A DNA stretch of 64,000 bases from positions 62,001 through 126,000 of the forward strand of contig NZ_PYMH01000011.1 of assembly GCF_003025555.1 (NCBI RefSeq), given 5' to 3'. A program made the position numbers and the translations under genes. The notes under the pieces were generated by a model. That model searched no databases. It was not told the DNA's origin and saw only the letters and a program-made list of their open reading frames with translations. This DNA is from Photobacterium lutimaris. GTDB taxonomy: Bacteria; Pseudomonadota; Gammaproteobacteria; Enterobacterales; Vibrionaceae. Shown here in pieces: positions 27,281-36,142 of this stretch; the first letter of the stretch is position 1, and each line of letters begins with the position of its first letter.

Positions 27281-28384
27281 ATGGCTCTAAGCAGTGCAAA
27301 GGAAATCATCGAAGATATCCGCCTCGGTAAGATGGTTATCCTGATGGATGACGAAGATCGTGAGAATGAAGGCGATCTGATCATTGCGGCGGAAAAAATC
27401 ACGCCTGAAGCAATTAACTTTATGGCCCGTCATGGCCGTGGGTTGATCTGCTTGACCTTGACGAAATCCCGCTGTCAGCAACTGAAGTTGCCTTTGATGG
27501 TGCAGGATAACACCGAGCAATTCAGCACCAACTTCACCGTATCGATTGAAGCGGCAGAAGGGGTAACAACCGGTATTTCAGCTGCCGATCGCTCTGTGAC
27601 GGTACAGGCTGCCGTTGCAGCCAATGCGTCGCCGGCCGATATCGTGATGCCTGGTCATATTTTCCCGCTGATGGCGCAAGAAGGTGGGGTATTGGCCCGT
27701 GCCGGCCACACTGAAGCTGGCTGTGATATTGCACGCCTAGCAGGTTTGGAGCCATCAAGTGTGATTGTCGAAATCCTCAACGAAGACGGCACCATGGCCC
27801 GTCGTCCGGATCTCGAGATCTTTGCCGAGCAGCACGGCCTGAAACTGGGTACGATTGCAGACCTTATTGAATACCGTAATAACAACGAAACCACCATCGA
27901 ACGTGTCGCGCAGTGCACGCTGCCAACGGAGTTCGGTGAGTTTGAGATGATCACCTACCGTGACACCATCGATAACGAAGTCCACTATGCGTTGCAAAAA
28001 GGCGATGTGGTCGAAGGCGAGCCCACGTTAGTGCGTGTTCACCTGCAAGATACCTTCAAAGATATTCTTCACTCGGGGGCGACCCAGTGGACACTGCCAT
28101 CGGCCATGAAGCGTATTGCTGAGGAAGGCGGGGTATTGGTGGTGCTAAGCAAGGCGGAAAGCCAAGAATCGATCATTACCAAAGTCCAAAATATGGCTGC
28201 TAAGGAAGAAGGTAAACCCGGCGTGAAGCTTAATCCGAAAGATCAGTCGCGCCAGGTGGGCGTGGGTTCGCAGATCTTGTCTGATTTAGGTGTGTCTAAA
28301 ATGCGCCTACTGTCGTCCAGTACCCAGCGCTACCATTCGCTATCGGGCTTTGGCCTCGAAGCGGTTGAATACATTTGTGAATAA
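27281..28384 (+). CDS. ribBX: RibBX: DHBP synthase fused to a degenerate GTP cyclohydrolase II-like domain
   Basis: 367 residues. The N-terminal half is an intact 3,4-dihydroxy-2-butanone-4-phosphate synthase (DDEDRENEGDL, then ARAGHTEAGCDIARLAG). The C-terminal half aligns with GTP cyclohydrolase II by position (VRVHLQDTFKDIL where RibA has the VRVHSEC type motif) but has lost the zinc-binding cysteine cluster and the RGHEGRGIGL active-site loop. It therefore should not make GTP cyclohydrolase II; a separate ribA is needed elsewhere. This matches the RibBX variant described in Proteobacteria. Often annotated ribBA. Confidence 0.88.
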   Translation: MALSSAKEIIEDIRLGKMVILMDDEDRENEGDLIIAAEKITPEAINFMARHGRGLICLTLTKSRCQQLKLPLMVQDNTEQFSTNFTVSIEAAEGVTTGISAADRSVTVQAAVAANASPADIVMPGHIFPLMAQEGGVLARAGHTEAGCDIARLAGLEPSSVIVEILNEDGTMARRPDLEIFAEQHGLKLGTIADLIEYRNNNETTIERVAQCTLPTEFGEFEMITYRDTIDNEVHYALQKGDVVEGEPTLVRVHLQDTFKDILHSGATQWTLPSAMKRIAEEGGVLVVLSKAESQESIITKVQNMAAKEEGKPGVKLNPKDQSRQVGVGSQILSDLGVSKMRLLSSSTQRYHSLSGFGLEAVEYICE

Positions 28385-28484
28385 TGAAGACGGGTAAGCT
28401 GCCCGTTATTCATCTAAACGCAGAACTCAAAAAATCATCCCAAACATTGCCGGTATGGGACGGGAACACGCTTGAATATGCCAA

Positions 28485-28513
28485 TTGGTATAACGCATAA
28501 AGTGTGATAGACT
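28485..28513 (+). promoter_or_regulatory. Candidate promoter for ribH-nusB
   Basis: TTGGTA (28485-28490), 17-base spacer, TAGACT (28508-28513); four of six matches in each hexamer. The 175-base gap after ribBX makes an internal promoter plausible. Confidence 0.4.
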
Positions 28514-28559
28514 CCCGCGGTTTCTCATACCGGAAATAGACATAGTCACAGGAAGGCCC

Positions 28560-29030
28560 ATGAAGGTAATTGAAGGCGCCATCGCGGCACCAAACGCAAA
28601 AGTTGCTATCGTAATTGCACGCTTCAACAGCTTTATCAACGAAAGCCTGCTTTCAGGTGCGCTAGACGCTCTGAAACGTCAGGGTCAAGTCAGTGAAGAC
28701 AACATCACTGTTGTTCGCTGCCCAGGAGCATACGAACTACCACTTGTTGCTCAGCAAGTTGCTAAAAGCGATCGTTACGATGCTATTGTTGCGCTTGGCT
28801 CTGTGATCCGTGGCGGAACGCCACATTTTGATTATGTTGCCGGTGAGTGTAACAAAGGTCTGGCTCAGATTGCTCTAGAGTATAATACTCCAGTTGCATT
28901 CGGTGTTCTGACTGTAGATTCTATCGAACAAGCCATTGAGCGTGCCGGTACCAAGGCTGGTAATAAAGGGGCAGAGGCTGCACTAAGCGCGCTTGAAATG
29001 GTTAATGTCCTGTCCCAAATCGAATCCTAA
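28560..29030 (+). CDS. ribH: 6,7-dimethyl-8-ribityllumazine synthase
   Basis: A 156-residue lumazine synthase that condenses DHBP with the ribitylamino-uracil made by RibD. Conserved segments are ARFNSFINESLL, VRCPGAYELPLVAQ and ALGSVIRGGTPHFDYV with the catalytic histidine. AGGA stands nine bases before the ATG. The stop overlaps the nusB start (TAATG). Confidence 0.97.
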   Translation: MKVIEGAIAAPNAKVAIVIARFNSFINESLLSGALDALKRQGQVSEDNITVVRCPGAYELPLVAQQVAKSDRYDAIVALGSVIRGGTPHFDYVAGECNKGLAQIALEYNTPVAFGVLTVDSIEQAIERAGTKAGNKGAEAALSALEMVNVLSQIES

Positions 29031-29497
29031 TGGGGGTTGCTGTGAAACCAGCCGCACGTCGTAACGCACGTCACTTTGCTGTACAAGCAATTTATTCTTG
29101 GCAAATTACCAAAGGTAATGTTGCCGATATTGAACAATATTTCCTTTCTGGTGACAACTTCGAAGAAGAAGAACATCAGGCTGAAGCTCCGGCGCTAGCT
29201 GCACCTCATACAGATGTTGCTTACTTCCGTGATCTACTGACCGGTGTTGTTCTTAACTATCAGGAACTGGACAGCAAGATGCGTCCATATCTGTCACGTC
29301 CTTTACAGGATCTTGACCAGATGGAACTGGCGCTACTTCGTCTTGCTATGTACGAGATGATCAAGCGTGATGACGTACCATACAAAGTCGTGATTAACGA
29401 AGCTATCGAGCTGGCAAAAGCCTTCGGTGCTGAAGATAGCCACAAGTTTGTCAATGGTGTGCTAGATAAAGCCGCGCCATCACTTCGCAAGAAGTAA
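29030..29497 (+). CDS. nusB: Transcription antitermination factor NusB
   Basis: A 155-residue all-helical RNA-binding protein that joins NusE on boxA sequences for rRNA antitermination. RRNARHFAVQAIYSWQ is the arginine-rich N-terminal region and VINEAIELAKAFG..DSHKFVNGVLDK the family signature. The ATG overlaps the ribH stop; a GTG twelve bases on is an alternative start. Confidence 0.96.
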   Translation: MGVAVKPAARRNARHFAVQAIYSWQITKGNVADIEQYFLSGDNFEEEEHQAEAPALAAPHTDVAYFRDLLTGVVLNYQELDSKMRPYLSRPLQDLDQMELALLRLAMYEMIKRDDVPYKVVINEAIELAKAFGAEDSHKFVNGVLDKAAPSLRKK

Positions 29498-29513
29498 TCA
29501 CGTAGTAATTATC

Positions 29514-29539
29514 AAAGGCCAGCAATGCTGGCCTTTTTT
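29514..29539 (+). terminator. Terminator between nusB and thiL
   Basis: AAGGCCAGC-AAT-GCTGGCCTT stem followed by T-run, only 20 bases before the thiL ATG. It should limit read-through from nusB into thiL. Confidence 0.88.
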
Positions 29540-29559
29540 CTATCTATCAAAAGAAGAAT

Positions 29560-30531
29560 ATGGCAAACGAATTTGATCTGATAGCCCGGTACTTCGAACA
29601 CCAGGCCGTGAAACGAAAAGATGTGCCGCTGGCAATCGGTGACGATTGCGCCCTGCTGGAGGTACCGGAAGGCAGCCAGCTGGCGGTAAGCACCGATTCC
29701 TTGGTTGCAGGGACTCACTTTTTGCCAGATGCTGATCCGTCATGGGTTGCCCACAAGGCACTTGCCTCTAACCTCAGCGATCTGGCAGCCATGGGGGCGA
29801 CGCCTGCTTGGGTATCGCTGGCGTTGACCATGCCACAGCCGGATGAAGCTTGGCTGGCAGGGTTTTGCGAGGGTTTTTTTGCCTTGGCGGAATATTACAA
29901 TGTCCAGCTGGTGGGGGGGGATACGACCAAAGGCCCGCTGAGTATTACTTTGACGGTGCATGGGTTTATCCCCAAAGGAAAGGCCCTGACCCGCAGTGGT
30001 GCCCGCTCTGGTGACTGGATTTACGTAACGGGTAATCTTGGTGACAGTGCTGCAGGGCTGGCGCTGCTGCTTGGCCAGAAAACGGTCGATAACCCCGTAT
30101 TGGCGGCGACCTTGCGTGAGCGACACCATAAGGCTGAACCGCGTATTTTGGCCGGTCAAGCATTGCGGGGCCTCGCCTCGGCTGCGCTGGATATTTCGGA
30201 TGGCCTGATCAGTGATCTTGGGCATATCCTGAAACGATCTGGGGTGGCAGCTGAAATTGACGTTGATAAACTACCGCTGTCGCCAGAGCTTATCGCATTC
30301 GAACCCGAACGTGATGCCGCACTGCAGCTGGCTTTGGCGAGCGGTGAAGAATATGAGCTGTGCTTCACTGTACCGGAGCAGAACAGGGGCGCGGTCGACA
30401 CGGCTTTGGCTCGCAGCGGTGTAAGGGCAACCTGTATTGGCCAGTTGCGGCCGGGACAAGGTATCAGCTTGGTTCGCGAGCGCCAGCCGCTGAGCTGGAC
30501 ACTGCACGGATATGATCATTTTGCGGAGTAA
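29560..30531 (+). CDS. thiL: Thiamine-monophosphate kinase
   Basis: A 323-residue PurM-fold kinase that makes thiamine diphosphate. Metal and nucleotide motifs include GDDCALLE, STDSLVAGTHF, LSDLAAMGA and LVGGDTT; the last is encoded across a run of eight G (29913-29920). AAAAGAAGAA lies before the ATG. The stop is three bases before the pgpA start. Confidence 0.96.
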   Translation: MANEFDLIARYFEHQAVKRKDVPLAIGDDCALLEVPEGSQLAVSTDSLVAGTHFLPDADPSWVAHKALASNLSDLAAMGATPAWVSLALTMPQPDEAWLAGFCEGFFALAEYYNVQLVGGDTTKGPLSITLTVHGFIPKGKALTRSGARSGDWIYVTGNLGDSAAGLALLLGQKTVDNPVLAATLRERHHKAEPRILAGQALRGLASAALDISDGLISDLGHILKRSGVAAEIDVDKLPLSPELIAFEPERDAALQLALASGEEYELCFTVPEQNRGAVDTALARSGVRATCIGQLRPGQGISLVRERQPLSWTLHGYDHFAE

Positions 30532-30534
30532 ATT

Positions 30535-31020
30535 GTGGCAAACCCAAAAGATAAAATTAACCTGAAAAACCCATGGCACTTCTTGGCTACCGGCTTTGGT
30601 AGCGGGCTTTCCCCTGTCATTCCGGGCACGATGGGCACTGTGGCAGCGATCCCGCTGTATTTGTTGATGGTGCAATTACCCTTTACGGCCTATCTTGTGA
30701 TCACCGTGGCAGCCGCGATTATCGGTATCACCATTTGCCAAAAAACCTCTGATGATATGGGTGTCCATGACCATGGCAGTATCGTCTGGGATGAATTTGT
30801 TGGATTCTGGATCACCATGGCGATTGCCCCGGTGGTGAGCTGGCAGTGGGTGCTGGCGGGCTTTGTCTTGTTCCGTTTCTTCGATATGGTCAAGCCGTGG
30901 CCGATCAGCTGGCTGGACAAACACGTTCACGGTGGCTTGGGGATCATGGTTGACGATATTCTGGCCGGCTTTATGGCAATGATTGCCCTTTGGGGCTTGG
31001 GCCATTGGCTGGGCTGGTAA
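30535..31020 (+). CDS. pgpA: Phosphatidylglycerophosphatase A
   Basis: A 161-residue inner-membrane phosphatase that makes phosphatidylglycerol. The family segments ATGFGSGLSPVIPGTMGT, IVWDEFVGFW and FRFFDMVKPWPI are present, with three hydrophobic helices. It starts with GTG three bases after thiL and has GCGGAG upstream, overlapping the thiL stop. Confidence 0.95.
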   Translation: MANPKDKINLKNPWHFLATGFGSGLSPVIPGTMGTVAAIPLYLLMVQLPFTAYLVITVAAAIIGITICQKTSDDMGVHDHGSIVWDEFVGFWITMAIAPVVSWQWVLAGFVLFRFFDMVKPWPISWLDKHVHGGLGIMVDDILAGFMAMIALWGLGHWLGW

Positions 31021-31045
31021 TCTGACGCCCCCGACGTTGCTATTG

Positions 31046-31072
31046 AAACCGCGCTTTTGCGCGGTTTTTTTA
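31046..31072 (+). terminator. Terminator after pgpA
   Basis: AACCGCGC-TTTT-GCGCGGTT stem with seven T. Confidence 0.92.
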
Positions 31073-31100
31073 TTTCTAATTCAATAGACTAAGCTTTAAT

Positions 31101-31170
31101 AGGCTAGAGGCTAGAGGCTAGAGGCTAGAGGCTAGAGGCTAGAGGCTAGAGGCTAGAGGCTAGAGGCTAG
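31101..31170 (+). repeat. Perfect tandem heptamer array, AGGCTAG x 10
   Basis: Ten uninterrupted copies of AGGCTAG. The array ends five bases before the GGGAG Shine-Dalgarno (31176-31180) and 18 bases before the TTG start of the next gene, so it lies in that gene's promoter or 5' leader. Confidence 0.97.
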
Positions 31171-31188
31171 AGATAGGGAGATTAGCGG

Positions 31189-33264
31189 TTGAGTGTACTG
31201 AATCGGGTTTATTGGCTTGTTGGGCTTATGTTGTTGTCACCGGTCTGTTTGGCCCAGGTATATCCTTCTACTGGGACGGCGTGGGTGTTGCCCGGCAGCT
31301 GGCAAGAGACGATAGTTGACGGTAGCCCAGTAACCGCCGAGCAATTGAAAATGTGGGAAAGCCAGCATGCCGATGTGGTGTTTGGCAGCATGCAGGATGT
31401 TGAGATTAACCGCCGGATGAATGCAATGGGATACATGTATGCCCAGAAGTTTGATTGCCGCCCGGGTAAGCAGGAGGCTTGGCTGAGTCGGAAAGCCTTG
31501 AGCTTAGGCATAGATGTGGAAGATGGGTACCTGCATTTTGCCGAAGATACTCAACTGGCAATGAATAAGCCCAATAAGGGCTTGGACTATTTGCTCGAGG
31601 GACGCCCTTATCACTTATTGTTGATCCGCAACGGTCAATTTTCGACGGCTCGTTTGCCGATTAAGCTCGAGCCAGATGATAGATTGGTGATGTTTGCTTC
31701 TTACCCGTTTGAGCGATTGTCGGTCAAGGCGGGTGGGTTACCGAACATTGCCCGGCACGTGACCGATAAGGAAGGAAATGTCGGAAAATGGCGGCCGCTT
31801 GATGTGGAGTGGCACATACTGTCTGGGGATGATTGGGCGATCAGATATGAAGGGCAGCTGCAACTGGAGCAACCATGGCACAGTGCCCTGCCTTGGTATC
31901 AAGGGCGTCAGCTAAACACCGGCGAACCGGGACTCGGTGCTGGGTTGCGGGTATGGATGCTAGAGCTCGCCTGGCGACAGCCCACGCAAGTGGAATCATT
32001 AGCAATAACGCCATGGCTTGAGGTGCGTAAGCAACGTATATTGATTCCGGGTTGGGATCCTGCCAATGATGTAAATGGTGATGGCTATGTTAATCACCGC
32101 GAGTACTCATCCAGAACCAATCGACAGGCATCAGCGCGCTTTCGCCATCAGGCCAGGCTCATTCCGGCAGGTTATATGTGGCCCGGGACATGCTGGTACC
32201 GGGTTAACTTCCTCGATAATGCTTTCAATAAACTGCATGCCCAGTGGTATCAAGAAGACTGGCAACAGCAAGGGCTCTCCGGCGCGTATAACGATGATAT
32301 GGCGAAGTTACTGGGTGACAATCAGTTCACGGTCATATCGGGTGGAGAGGTTCGAGAGCTTGCCATGATCGTGGGGACTAAACAGGCAGAGTTTGAGTAT
32401 GCCAAGCAGCTTGCCCGTTTCCTCAAACAAGTTAAAACGTTAACCGGGACACAGTGGCTGGCCGCCAATATTTCCGAGCTTAATCTTTGGCACTATGCAC
32501 CATGGCCGCCAGAACTCAGGGAGGTGATTGATGTCTGGTTGCGTGAGCACTACCTGACCCCAGCTATTGGGCTCGACCGCCTACAGCGCTATTGGGATAA
32601 TTTTGCGCTCGCGAGCCAACAGGACAAGAGCTTGATCATGGCTTCCACCAAAGGAGGGCGGAGCCAGTATTCACCGTCGGACCCTGCGGCATGGCAGCAG
32701 GATATCGAAACCGGGCTGGCGCAGTATTACCTCTTCAATGTGCCCGGGCTGACTTATTACCATAGCTGGAACCAGAGCTACCGCTATGGCAGTGGCAATA
32801 CCAAGCTGAGCAACTGGTACCAGGCTGGTATTGCCAAGAACGTTGCTTATCAACCCACGGCAATGCTCGAGGTCGATATTGGGTTGCCTGAGTCCGCTCC
32901 AGTTGGTACTGAACGAGTCATCTTCGACAATCAAGGCGAGCAGGCAAACTCAGCGGCAACAGAAATCGGCGGTATTCCGCTGCAGCCTTCCGGGTGGTAT
33001 TGGCTTCAGCGCAGTGGCTGGTTTGGTGGTTTTCCCGCTCAAGGTGTCATTGCGCGCCGCTACAGTAAGGGGCTCGTCCTTTATCGCGGCGCGAGAGAGC
33101 GTAATCAGGCTGAATTTTTCTCTGTGCTACCGTTGGAGGTCGATCTTGACGGCAACTACCAACAGGTGAATATTGATGGCAGCTTGGGGCCGGAAGTGAA
33201 CCAGGTCTCGCTGGCAGGGTATCAGGGGATGGTGTTGAAAAGGGCCCGTGAGAAGAATGAGTAA
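31189..33264 (+). CDS. Unrecognised exported protein with an EF-hand calcium-binding loop
   Basis: A 691-residue protein starting with TTG at 31189, supported by GGGAG eight bases upstream. Residues 1-22 form a signal peptide (hydrophobic stretch ending SPVCLAQ). A textbook 12-residue EF-hand loop, DVNGDGYVNHRE, lies at 294-305 with acidic residues at 1, 5 and 12. The following region is rich in Trp and Tyr, with a LSGAYNDDM segment, and the C-terminal 100 residues (GLVLYRGARERN...VNQVSLAGYQGMVL) look like a beta-sandwich of the kind that ends many glycoside hydrolases. A polysaccharide-active enzyme is a guess from this texture. A perfect heptamer array sits in its leader. Confidence 0.7.
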   Translation: MSVLNRVYWLVGLMLLSPVCLAQVYPSTGTAWVLPGSWQETIVDGSPVTAEQLKMWESQHADVVFGSMQDVEINRRMNAMGYMYAQKFDCRPGKQEAWLSRKALSLGIDVEDGYLHFAEDTQLAMNKPNKGLDYLLEGRPYHLLLIRNGQFSTARLPIKLEPDDRLVMFASYPFERLSVKAGGLPNIARHVTDKEGNVGKWRPLDVEWHILSGDDWAIRYEGQLQLEQPWHSALPWYQGRQLNTGEPGLGAGLRVWMLELAWRQPTQVESLAITPWLEVRKQRILIPGWDPANDVNGDGYVNHREYSSRTNRQASARFRHQARLIPAGYMWPGTCWYRVNFLDNAFNKLHAQWYQEDWQQQGLSGAYNDDMAKLLGDNQFTVISGGEVRELAMIVGTKQAEFEYAKQLARFLKQVKTLTGTQWLAANISELNLWHYAPWPPELREVIDVWLREHYLTPAIGLDRLQRYWDNFALASQQDKSLIMASTKGGRSQYSPSDPAAWQQDIETGLAQYYLFNVPGLTYYHSWNQSYRYGSGNTKLSNWYQAGIAKNVAYQPTAMLEVDIGLPESAPVGTERVIFDNQGEQANSAATEIGGIPLQPSGWYWLQRSGWFGGFPAQGVIARRYSKGLVLYRGARERNQAEFFSVLPLEVDLDGNYQQVNIDGSLGPEVNQVSLAGYQGMVLKRAREKNE

Positions 33265-33277
33265 TTAAAAAAGGCTC

Positions 33278-33323
33278 AAAAAGCGCCCCAAGTAACCGTC
33301 GTTGCTTGGGGCGCAGAGTTTTT
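33278..33323. terminator. Bidirectional terminator between the EF-hand gene and dxs
   Basis: GCGCCCCAAG (33283-33292) and CTTGGGGCGC (33305-33314) form a perfect 10-bp stem, with A-rich sequence on the left and TTTTTT on the right; it lies between convergent genes. Confidence 0.85.
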
Positions 33324-33346
33324 TGTTCTGATTAGCGCGTGGAGGC

Positions 33347-35215
33347 CTAATCGATGTAAGCACGGATCTGTTTTTCGAGACCCGGGCCGTCGATCTCCAG
33401 CATGGCGTGAAGCTCGGCTTGTGTGCCTTGTTCGATAAAGCGATCAGGGAGGCCAAGGTTCAATACCGGCTTGAGTACTTTTTGTTTCATCAAGAACTCA
33501 TTGACACCGCTACCGGCACCGCCAGCAATCGCATTTTCTTCAACCGTTACCAACACATCATGGTTGGCGGCCAGCTCGAGGATTAGCGCTTCATCAAGTG
33601 GCTTCACAAATCGCATATCGGCAACAGTCGCATTGAGGTTCTCTGCGGCTTCCAGCGCATAGCTCAGCATGGTGCCGAAGCTAAGGATGGCGACGCTATC
33701 CCCTTCGCGGCGAACCATCCCCTTACCAATAGGCAAGGCGGTCATTTCACGCTCTGGCGCGATACCCGTACCACTGCCGCGAGGATAGCGAACCGCACTC
33801 GGACCTTGGTGTATGTGACCGGTGTAGAGCATCTGGCGGCACTCGTTTTCATCACTCGGGGCCATGATCACCATATTCGGAATACAGCGCATGAAGCTGA
33901 TGTCGAAGGCTCCCTGGTGGGTTTGGCCGTCAGCACCCACAAGCCCACCGCGGTCGATGGCAAACATCACCGGCAGATCCATAATCGCGATATCGTGGAT
34001 CAGCTGGTCGTAGCCACGCTGCAGGAAGGTCGAGTAAATCGCTACCACTGGGTGGTAACCACCAATCGCCATACCGGTTGCCAGTGTCACAGCATGCTGC
34101 TCGGCAATTGCCACATCAAAGTATTGAGATGGATACTCTTTGGAGAAGCGCACCATGCCAGAGCCTTCACGCATAGCAGGCGTGATAGCCATTAGCTTTT
34201 CATCCTGCTCGGCCATGTCGCACAGCCAGTCGCCGAAGACATTGGAGAAGGTCGGTTGGCTTTTTGCTTTCGGGATCGGGTTCTGGCTCAGATCAAACTT
34301 AGGTACTGCGTGGTAGTTGATCGGATCTGCTTCGGCAGGGGCATAGCCTTTGCCTTTTTTGGTCATAATGTGCAGGAACTGCGGCCCATTTAGGTTACGC
34401 ATGTTCTTGAGGGTCTTGACCAACTCCTCGACATCATGGCCGTCAATGGGACCGATGTAGTTGAAGCCCAGTTCTTCGAACATGGTTCCCGGAACCACCA
34501 TGCCTTTGAGATGCTCTTCGGCACGCTTGACCAATTCTTTGATTGGTGGCGCACCAGACAGGACTTTCTTACCGCCTTCGCGGATAGTGGCGTAGAGATT
34601 GCCAGACAGCAAACGCGCCAAGTGATTATTCAGGGCACCGACATTTTCCGAGATCGACATTTCGTTGTCGTTCAGGATCACCAGCATGTCCGAGTGGACA
34701 TCACCGGCATGGTTCATGGCTTCGAAAGCCATGCCTGCGGTAATGGCACCGTCACCAATGACGCTGACGACCTTACGGCCTAGACCTTCTTTTTCAGACG
34801 CGATGGCCATACCCAGTCCGGCACTGATCGAGGTCGATGAGTGACCGACGGACAGTACATCGTACTCGCTCTCTTCACGCCATGGGAATGGGTGCACCCC
34901 ACCTTTCTGGCGGATGGTTGGCATCTGGTCGCGACGTCCGGTCAGGATCTTGTGCGGGTAAGCCTGGTGGCCCACATCCCAAATCAGGTGATCGAACGGC
35001 GTATTGTATACATAATGCAGCGCGACGGTTAACTCGACAGCACCCAATCCAGAGGCAAAGTGGCCACTGCTCTGGCTGACTGAATTTAGTAGGTAGGTGC
35101 GTAGCTCGTCGCACACTGCCGGCAGGCTTTCTGCGGGCAGTAGGCGTAACTCATCTGGGGTGTTGGCCAACGCCAAATGAGGGTATTTCGAAATATCCAG
35201 TGTCATAACATTCAC
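33347..35215 (-). CDS. dxs: 1-deoxy-D-xylulose-5-phosphate synthase
   Basis: A 622-residue thiamine-diphosphate enzyme that starts the MEP isoprenoid pathway from pyruvate and glyceraldehyde-3-phosphate. Visible landmarks are GDGAITAGMAFEAMNHAG with the cofactor-binding NDNEMSISENVGAL, the transketolase-type DVAIAEQHAVTLATGMA, and DRGGLVGADGQTHQG. An ATG three codons in (35206, MTLDISKYP) fits E. coli better as the start. ispA and xseB lie just upstream on the same strand. Confidence 0.97.
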   Translation of the reverse strand: MNVMTLDISKYPHLALANTPDELRLLPAESLPAVCDELRTYLLNSVSQSSGHFASGLGAVELTVALHYVYNTPFDHLIWDVGHQAYPHKILTGRRDQMPTIRQKGGVHPFPWREESEYDVLSVGHSSTSISAGLGMAIASEKEGLGRKVVSVIGDGAITAGMAFEAMNHAGDVHSDMLVILNDNEMSISENVGALNNHLARLLSGNLYATIREGGKKVLSGAPPIKELVKRAEEHLKGMVVPGTMFEELGFNYIGPIDGHDVEELVKTLKNMRNLNGPQFLHIMTKKGKGYAPAEADPINYHAVPKFDLSQNPIPKAKSQPTFSNVFGDWLCDMAEQDEKLMAITPAMREGSGMVRFSKEYPSQYFDVAIAEQHAVTLATGMAIGGYHPVVAIYSTFLQRGYDQLIHDIAIMDLPVMFAIDRGGLVGADGQTHQGAFDISFMRCIPNMVIMAPSDENECRQMLYTGHIHQGPSAVRYPRGSGTGIAPEREMTALPIGKGMVRREGDSVAILSFGTMLSYALEAAENLNATVADMRFVKPLDEALILELAANHDVLVTVEENAIAGGAGSGVNEFLMKQKVLKPVLNLGLPDRFIEQGTQAELHAMLEIDGPGLEKQIRAYID

Positions 35216-35230
35216 GGCGCTTTGCTGTTT

Positions 35231-36142
35231 TTAGTTATTGCGCTCGATGACGTATCGGGCAAAAACTTCTAATTGTTCTGTATTGTAAGGTATTGCACTC
35301 AATGCGTGTAGTGCCTGTTGGTACAGTTGCTGAGCTTTTGCCTTGGCGCCATCCAACCCGAGAAGAGCAGGATAGGTACTTTTTTCCAGCTCGATGTCTG
35401 AACCTTGTGGTTTGCCCAAGGTCTCAGTATCACTTATTACGTCTAGAATATCGTCTTGGACTTGAAACGCCAAACCAATTGCATCGGCATAGGCATTAAG
35501 TTGAGGTAAAACGGCAACGCCTTTTTCCCCAGCAGCGAGTGCACCGAGGCGAACTGCACAGCGGATCAATGCCCCGGTTTTGTGGCGATGGATGGTTTCG
35601 AGTTGCTCAATGCCGACATGCTTGCCTTCGGCATCAAGGTCAAGGGCTTGGCCCATGCACATGCCTTGGGCACCAGAGGCCTTGGCCAGTTCGCTGATCA
35701 TTGCCACTCGGTTGGTATCGCCATTGGTACTCAGTGGCCCTGAGGCGAGAATATCAAACGCCAGGGTTTGCAGCGCATCACCGGCCAGAATGGCTGTCGC
35801 TTCATCAAAAGCGATATGGCAGGTCGGTTGACCGCGGCGCAGGTTATCGTCATCCATCGCGGGGAGATCATCGTGGATCAATGAATAAGCATGGATGCAT
35901 TCAATGGCCGCAGCAGGGGTATCGAGATCGGCAATGTCGGCCCCGAGCATCTCACCCGTGACATAGGTAAGAAATGGCCGGGCGCGCTTGCCTCCTAGAA
36001 GGGTGCCGTGTTCCATCGCCTTGATCAGCGGTAGACCAGCAAAGGGCTGGGCATCAATCCACAGGCTAAGTTGCTGGTTACTGCGCGCTTGATAAAACTG
36101 AAGTGATTGCGACAGTGATGGCGTGTTATTCATTGTTTGCAT
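35231..36142 (-). CDS. ispA: Farnesyl diphosphate synthase
   Basis: A prenyltransferase of about 300 residues condensing IPP with DMAPP and GPP. The first aspartate-rich motif is in HDDLPAMDDDNLRRG, the second in FQVQDDILDVISDTETLGKPQG. The start is one of two ATGs, 36142 or 36133; the latter overlaps the xseB stop (ATGAATAA). It lies between xseB and dxs, the usual gammaproteobacterial order, so the precursor pathway enzymes are probably co-expressed. Confidence 0.96.
   Translation of the reverse strand: MQTMNNTPSLSQSLQFYQARSNQQLSLWIDAQPFAGLPLIKAMEHGTLLGGKRARPFLTYVTGEMLGADIADLDTPAAAIECIHAYSLIHDDLPAMDDDNLRRGQPTCHIAFDEATAILAGDALQTLAFDILASGPLSTNGDTNRVAMISELAKASGAQGMCMGQALDLDAEGKHVGIEQLETIHRHKTGALIRCAVRLGALAAGEKGVAVLPQLNAYADAIGLAFQVQDDILDVISDTETLGKPQGSDIELEKSTYPALLGLDGAKAKAQQLYQQALHALSAIPYNTEQLEVFARYVIERNN

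Noticed and set aside
28385..28559. FMN riboswitch before ribH or in the rib cluster
   Set aside because: None of the conserved RFN sequence blocks is present in the gaps of this cluster.
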